Source: Acidobacteriota bacterium (GTDB lineage: Bacteria > Acidobacteriota > Vicinamibacteria > Vicinamibacterales > 2-12-FULL-66-21). From it: DNA of 8,287 nt. A program made the position numbers and the translations under genes. Where the stretch lies: contig JABFWM010000014.1 of assembly GCA_013362195.1 (NCBI GenBank), forward strand, positions 1 to 8,287, given 5' to 3'. The notes beneath the pieces are model-generated. The model did no database searches. It was not told the DNA's origin and saw only the letters and a list, made by a program, of their open reading frames with translations. This document shows positions 5,136 to 8,287 of this stretch, piece after piece. Every line of letters begins with the position of its first letter. The first letter of the stretch is position 1.

Positions 5136-6094
5136 GGCGCGTGGCGAACCGGCCGTGGACGGCGTGGATGCGATTCTGGTTCGAGCCCGTGCCGGCGGCG
5201 AACCTCGCGATCTCGCGCATCCTCTTTTTCGGCTTGTTGTGGGCGCTCTACCTGCCCTACGACTATCGCGGGTGGGGTGACGTCGCACCCGCGCTGCGGC
5301 AGCCGATCTGGCTGTTCGAGGATCTGCACCTGCCCTTCCTGTCATCCGGCGCACTCGGCGTGCTGCAGGCGATCTGGAAGGTGTCGCTCTTCACCTCGTG
5401 CATCGGCCTGCTCTCGCCGGTGAGCATGCTGGTCGCCGCGGCGCTCGGCGTGTACCTGCTCGGACTGCCCCACAACTTCGGGCAGACGTATCACTTCGAC
5501 ACCATGATCGCGATTGCGATCGGTATTCTCGCGTGCTCGCGCGCCGGCGATGTCATGAGCATCGATGCGATCGTCGCGCGCTGGCGCGGTCACGCACGCA
5601 GGACGATCGCCAGCGGCGAATACCTGTGGCCCGCCCAGCTGATTTGCGTGGGCGTGTCGCTCGTGTTCTTTGCGGCGGGGCTCGCCAAGATCTGGACGTC
5701 GGGATCCGAGTGGTTCCAGTCCGATCACATGGCGATCCTGCTCGATCGGGTGCAGTACCACATCTCCGACGCCGATCCGCTCGTGAACTGGGGCAGCGCG
5801 ATCGCGCGGATCCCGTGGGCGGCGAACCTCCTCGCGCTCACCACCGTCGCCGTCGAGACCGCGTATCCGATCGCGCTGTTCAGCCGCAGACTGCGGATCC
5901 CGCTGGTGCTGGCAGGCGCCGGTCTGCTCATCGGCATCCGGACGTTGATGGGCCCGACGTTCGAGCAGTTCCTCTTCCTCAACGTCTTCTGGGTCCGCTG
6001 GGATCGCGTCGCCGCGCTCGTGCCGGCGCGCTTTCGGGCCGGCTGTCCCGTCGGCGGATCCGCCGTCGCCGGCATGGCCGGCGAGCGTTCCTGA
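5132..6094 (+). CDS. HTTM-like polytopic membrane protein (related to the membrane domain of vitamin K-dependent gamma-carboxylase)
   Basis: This 320-residue integral membrane protein has hydrophobic segments near 26-42, 78-95, 97-112, 122-138, 169-186, 229-250, 256-275 and 277-289. Family-like features are the N-terminal FEPVPAANLAISRILFF, the loop LPHNFGQTYHFDTMIAI (112-128) with two His residues, and AAGLAKIWTSGSEWF (181-195), which resembles the conserved 'K-x-x-x-SG-x-x-W' segment of HTTM and DoxX-like proteins. Only the membrane domain is present. The large lumenal part of true gamma-carboxylases is missing and the protein ends in a short Gly/Ala/Arg tail, so carboxylation of glutamate should not be assumed. 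The start is set by the ATGA overlap with the upstream gene. One base separates its stop from the GTG of the glycosyltransferase, so the three genes form one operon. Confidence 0.8.
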   Translation: MRRVANRPWTAWMRFWFEPVPAANLAISRILFFGLLWALYLPYDYRGWGDVAPALRQPIWLFEDLHLPFLSSGALGVLQAIWKVSLFTSCIGLLSPVSMLVAAALGVYLLGLPHNFGQTYHFDTMIAIAIGILACSRAGDVMSIDAIVARWRGHARRTIASGEYLWPAQLICVGVSLVFFAAGLAKIWTSGSEWFQSDHMAILLDRVQYHISDADPLVNWGSAIARIPWAANLLALTTVAVETAYPIALFSRRLRIPLVLAGAGLLIGIRTLMGPTFEQFLFLNVFWVRWDRVAALVPARFRAGCPVGGSAVAGMAGERS

Positions 6095-6095
6095 C

Positions 6096-7088
6096 GTGAC
6101 GCCCGACCTCTCCGTCGTCATTCCGACGTTCAATCGCGCGTCGAGCCTCCAGCCGCTCCTCGACGCGCTCATGTCCCAGGACACCGGCGGCGTCACCTAC
6201 GAAGTGATTATCGTCGACAACAATTCATGCGACGGGACGCGCGACGTGGTGGAACGCGCGATCGCGCGCGGCACGCCGGCGCCGCTCCGCTACGTCCACG
6301 AGCCGCGGCAGGGTGTGTCGTACGCGCGCAACACCGGCGTCGCGCACGCCCGATCCTCTCGCATCGCCTTTCTCGATGACGATGGCCTGCCGGTCGAGAC
6401 CTGGGTCGCGGAGATTTCGCGGGCCCTCGACGAGCACCCAGAGGTGGACTGCATCGGCGGACGCGTTCGACCGATCTGGCGCACGCCGCCGCCTTCGTGG
6501 TTGACGGCCGCGCACGCCGGTCCTGTCGCGCTGCAGGATCGCCCGCAGCCGGCCTACGTCGATCGCGACCATGCGGCGGCGTGCCTGCTGACGGCGAATC
6601 TGGCGTGCCGCCGCGAGGCCTTCGACTCCGTGGGCGGGTTCTCGCCCGCGTATCCCCGCAACCAGGACCGCGAGTTCGAAATGCGCCTGTGGCGCGCCGG
6701 CAGGCGCGGGCTGTATCTGCCGATTGCGGACGTGCACGTCGAGGTGCCGCCCGAACGGCTCACGAAGACGTACCACCGCCGCTGGCAGGCGGCGACGGGC
6801 CATTACCACGCGATCATGCGCTACCGCGACACGCTCAGCCCGAGCGGCGGGATGGTGGAGCCGGGATACTACCGGACCTTTCTCGGAGTGCCGCGTTTCC
6901 TGTACCGCGAGTGCGCCGGGCACCTGCGCGGATGGATTCGAGCGGCGCTCACCGGCCGCGCCGACGAACGGTTCCATCACGAAACGCGGCTGTGGTACTA
7001 CGTGAGCTTCTTCAGGACGCGCTGGGCGACCATCCTGGCGGCGGATCCGCGGCCGCTCAAGAACCCGCGGCAGCTCTCGAGCGCGTAG
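6096..7088 (+). CDS. Family 2 (GT-A) glycosyltransferase
   Basis: This 330-residue enzyme has the GT2 layout. The nucleotide-binding N-terminus LSVVIPTFNRASSL (5-18) is followed by EVIIVDNNSCDGT (36-48), the metal-binding triad DDD at 94-96 in AFLDDDG, and an acceptor-side motif NQDREFEMRLWRAG (189-202). An uncharacterised helical C-terminal part (about 221-330) contains GVPRFLYRECAGHL. It should transfer a sugar from a nucleotide donor at the cytoplasmic face of the membrane; donor and acceptor cannot be read from sequence. It starts with GTG one base after the stop of the HTTM-like gene, so coupling is expected; no separate ribosome site is evident. The last 91 nt overlap the end of a paralogous glycosyltransferase on the other strand. 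Both share VRPIWxxPPPxW and PLRYxHEPRQGxSxAxNTGxAH. Confidence 0.93.
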   Translation: MTPDLSVVIPTFNRASSLQPLLDALMSQDTGGVTYEVIIVDNNSCDGTRDVVERAIARGTPAPLRYVHEPRQGVSYARNTGVAHARSSRIAFLDDDGLPVETWVAEISRALDEHPEVDCIGGRVRPIWRTPPPSWLTAAHAGPVALQDRPQPAYVDRDHAAACLLTANLACRREAFDSVGGFSPAYPRNQDREFEMRLWRAGRRGLYLPIADVHVEVPPERLTKTYHRRWQAATGHYHAIMRYRDTLSPSGGMVEPGYYRTFLGVPRFLYRECAGHLRGWIRAALTGRADERFHHETRLWYYVSFFRTRWATILAADPRPLKNPRQLSSA

Positions 7089-8011
7089 CCCATCGAATAG
7101 ATCATCAGCATCTCGTGCTCGGCGGCCGTGGTGCGATCGCGGCGCAGCGCCGCGCGACCGACCGCCCACGCGTGGCCGAGGATCTCGCGCCACACGAAGC
7201 GCGGCACACCGGCGACCCGCCGCACGCGTGAGAGGTCGACGCCCGTTTCGGTCTGGGGATGGCGCGCGTGCAGCCGCGCGCGCGACACGCCCTTCCACCA
7301 CCACCAGCGCCGGAAATACCGGCGCGTGAGCCGCGCCGCGGGGACGTGGTGCGCGACCGCCATCGACGGCACGTACTCGCCGCGTGCGCCGAGCGAGCGC
7401 GTGCGATAGAAGAACTCCGCCTGTTCCTGACCGAGCAGCGATGCGCCAGTCCGTCCGAGCTCCGGAGAGAATCCGCCGGCGCGTTCGACCACCGCGCGGC
7501 GCACCGCCATGTTCGCGCCGATCGGGACGCGGCGCGCGGCCTCGTACTCGAAGGGCGCCGGCCCATAGTCGAGGATCGCCACGGTCCCCCACAAATTGCC
7601 GTTGGCGGGCGGGAACCAGGCGGGCGGCGGCGCGCCCCAGATCGGGCGCACCGGGCCGCCGACGTAGGCGACATCGGGGCGTTCGGCCATCACCTGCATC
7701 GCCGCGCGCAGCCACTCCTCCGACACGCGCACGTCATCGTCCGTAAACGCCACGATGTCGGCGGTGACGTGCGCCAGTCCGGTGTTCAAGGCGTGCGACT
7801 TGCCCTGACGCGGCTCGTGCAGATAGCGGAGCGGCACTGGAAACGCGGCCGCGGCATCGGCCACGACCTTCGCCGTCCGGTCGGACGAATTGTTGTCGAC
7901 GACGAGGACGTCCCAGGGGCCGGGCACGTCGCGAGACCGCGCGAGGCTCGCGAGCGTTTCGGCGAGACGATCGGCGCGGTTGTACGTGCAGATCAGGACC
8001 GTCGCCGTCAC
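6998..8011 (-). CDS. Family 2 (GT-A) glycosyltransferase, convergent paralogue of the preceding one
   Basis: The 337-residue enzyme begins TATVLICTYNRADRL and continues with WDVLVVDNNSSDRT (33-46), the metal-binding DDD (91-93) in AFTDDDV, and GQEQAEFFYR (194-203) at the acceptor/base position. The C-terminal helical part includes an unusual run of four Trp (RRWWWWKG, 234-241) and GVPRFVWREILGHA (268-281). It closely resembles the neighbouring plus-strand enzyme throughout, so the two are paralogues in inverted orientation. Donor and acceptor are unknown; a role in extracellular polysaccharide or cell-surface glycan synthesis is a reasonable inference. GTG 8011 is preferred because GAGGA (8023-8019) lies 7 nt upstream; an in-frame ATG at 8035 would add eight residues without a ribosome site. 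It ends inside the other glycosyltransferase gene, with a 91-nt antisense overlap. Confidence 0.92.
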   Translation of the reverse strand: MTATVLICTYNRADRLAETLASLARSRDVPGPWDVLVVDNNSSDRTAKVVADAAAAFPVPLRYLHEPRQGKSHALNTGLAHVTADIVAFTDDDVRVSEEWLRAAMQVMAERPDVAYVGGPVRPIWGAPPPAWFPPANGNLWGTVAILDYGPAPFEYEAARRVPIGANMAVRRAVVERAGGFSPELGRTGASLLGQEQAEFFYRTRSLGARGEYVPSMAVAHHVPAARLTRRYFRRWWWWKGVSRARLHARHPQTETGVDLSRVRRVAGVPRFVWREILGHAWAVGRAALRRDRTTAAEHEMLMIYSMGYALESCRGFLSGRGSAARMVAQRVLKKLT

Positions 8012-8152
8012 GCCGCTGTCCTCACGAGGGCCCATTCAGCAAGACATATTCCACGCGTCAGGTCAGTCATTCCGCCGATGCCGGACACGCGCCGCGGACG
8101 TTCGCCGCTGCGATCCGTGCGCAGCGTCATGCGACGCGGTCCGAACGCGTGA

Positions 8153-8287
8153 TCATTCGAGCCGCGCCGCGACATAGCTCTTGCGCGCGCGCGCGGTCAG
8201 GCCGGGCGTGGTCAGCCGCACCTGCACTCTGTGCATCTTGCCATCGAGCTTCGTCGGCTCGAACCCGAGCGCGTACTGTTGGTGCAG
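8153..8287 (-). CDS. C-terminal end of a VWFA-related protein (acidobacterial type), cut by window edge
   Basis: The last 44 residues of a minus-strand gene enter from the right edge and stop at TGA 8155-8153. They read LHQQYALGFEPTKLDGKMH, then VQVRLTTPGLTARARKSYVAARLE. This pattern (Y-x-LGF-x-P, then DGK-x-H-x-V-x-V, then a basic AR-K-x-Y-x-A end) is the usual C-terminus of the VWFA-related proteins that are expanded in Acidobacteriota. Those proteins carry a signal peptide and a von Willebrand factor A domain; those parts lie outside the window. The gene stops 142 nt before the start chosen for the glycosyltransferase (GTG 8011). The TARAR part is encoded by a run of alternating GC (8183-8195). 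Confidence 0.72.
   Translation of the reverse strand: MHQQYALGFEPTKLDGKMHRVQVRLTTPGLTARARKSYVAARLE

Noticed and set aside
5132..6094. Calling the HTTM-like protein a vitamin K-dependent gamma-carboxylase
   Set aside because: The large lumenal domain needed by known carboxylases is absent, so only the membrane-domain relationship is supported.
5342..6196. 284-residue open frame on the minus strand
   Set aside because: It is antisense to the HTTM-like gene, whose membrane segments and operon spacing are convincing; the product is dominated by Arg, Asp, His and Gly.
6225..7715. 496-residue open frame on the minus strand
   Set aside because: It runs antisense through one glycosyltransferase and out of frame through the other; composition is almost only Arg, Ala, Gly and Pro with no family features.
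8183..8195. Alternating GC run as a regulatory or Z-DNA site
   Set aside because: It is inside the coding sequence of the VWFA-related C-terminus and simply encodes TARAR with GC-rich codons.

Overview
The window is high-GC bacterial DNA (about two thirds G+C by eye) and most likely comes from an Acidobacteriota genome, plausibly of the Vicinamibacteria type. Four things point there: the C-terminus of a VWFA-related protein of the acidobacterial kind at the right edge, a large exported BNR/VPS10-like beta-propeller protein with an Ala/Gly-rich insertion at the left edge, a DUF2277 gene, and a mix of Shine-Dalgarno and apparently leaderless starts. No tRNA, rRNA, CRISPR array or insertion sequence was seen. 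Strong GC3 bias creates many long antisense open frames, which I treat as shadows.

Left half (1-3906), all on the minus strand. In transcription order: an exported alpha/beta hydrolase of the homoserine O-acetyltransferase (MetX-like) superfamily with a Tat-like signal (3906-2749); a 125-residue secreted or anchored protein of unknown function whose ribosome binding site lies in a small perfect hairpin (2636-2259); a 380-residue, probably lipid-anchored protein of unknown function (2217-1075); and the start of the BNR/VPS10-like propeller protein (1015 to beyond the left edge). All four carry N-terminal export signals. The last one appears to have its own promoter placed for a leaderless or nearly leaderless transcript, next to a 14-bp palindrome and a tandem heptamer repeat.

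Middle (3907-4631). A divergent 83-bp region leads into a small DUF2277 gene (3990-4259) with a -10-like hexamer placed for a leaderless mRNA. A 372-bp stretch without a convincing gene follows; it holds several small hairpins.

Right half (4632-8287). A tightly packed plus-strand operon of three genes encodes a single-pass membrane protein with a WPFSxYPMFS motif, a polytopic HTTM-like protein (the membrane domain related to vitamin K-dependent gamma-carboxylase), and a family-2 glycosyltransferase. The last gene runs tail-to-tail into, and overlaps by 91 bp, a paralogous glycosyltransferase on the minus strand. Behind that lies the C-terminus of the VWFA-related protein. The operon suggests a cell-envelope function in which the first two proteins work together at the membrane, perhaps with the glycosyltransferase; no pathway can be named from the sequence alone.
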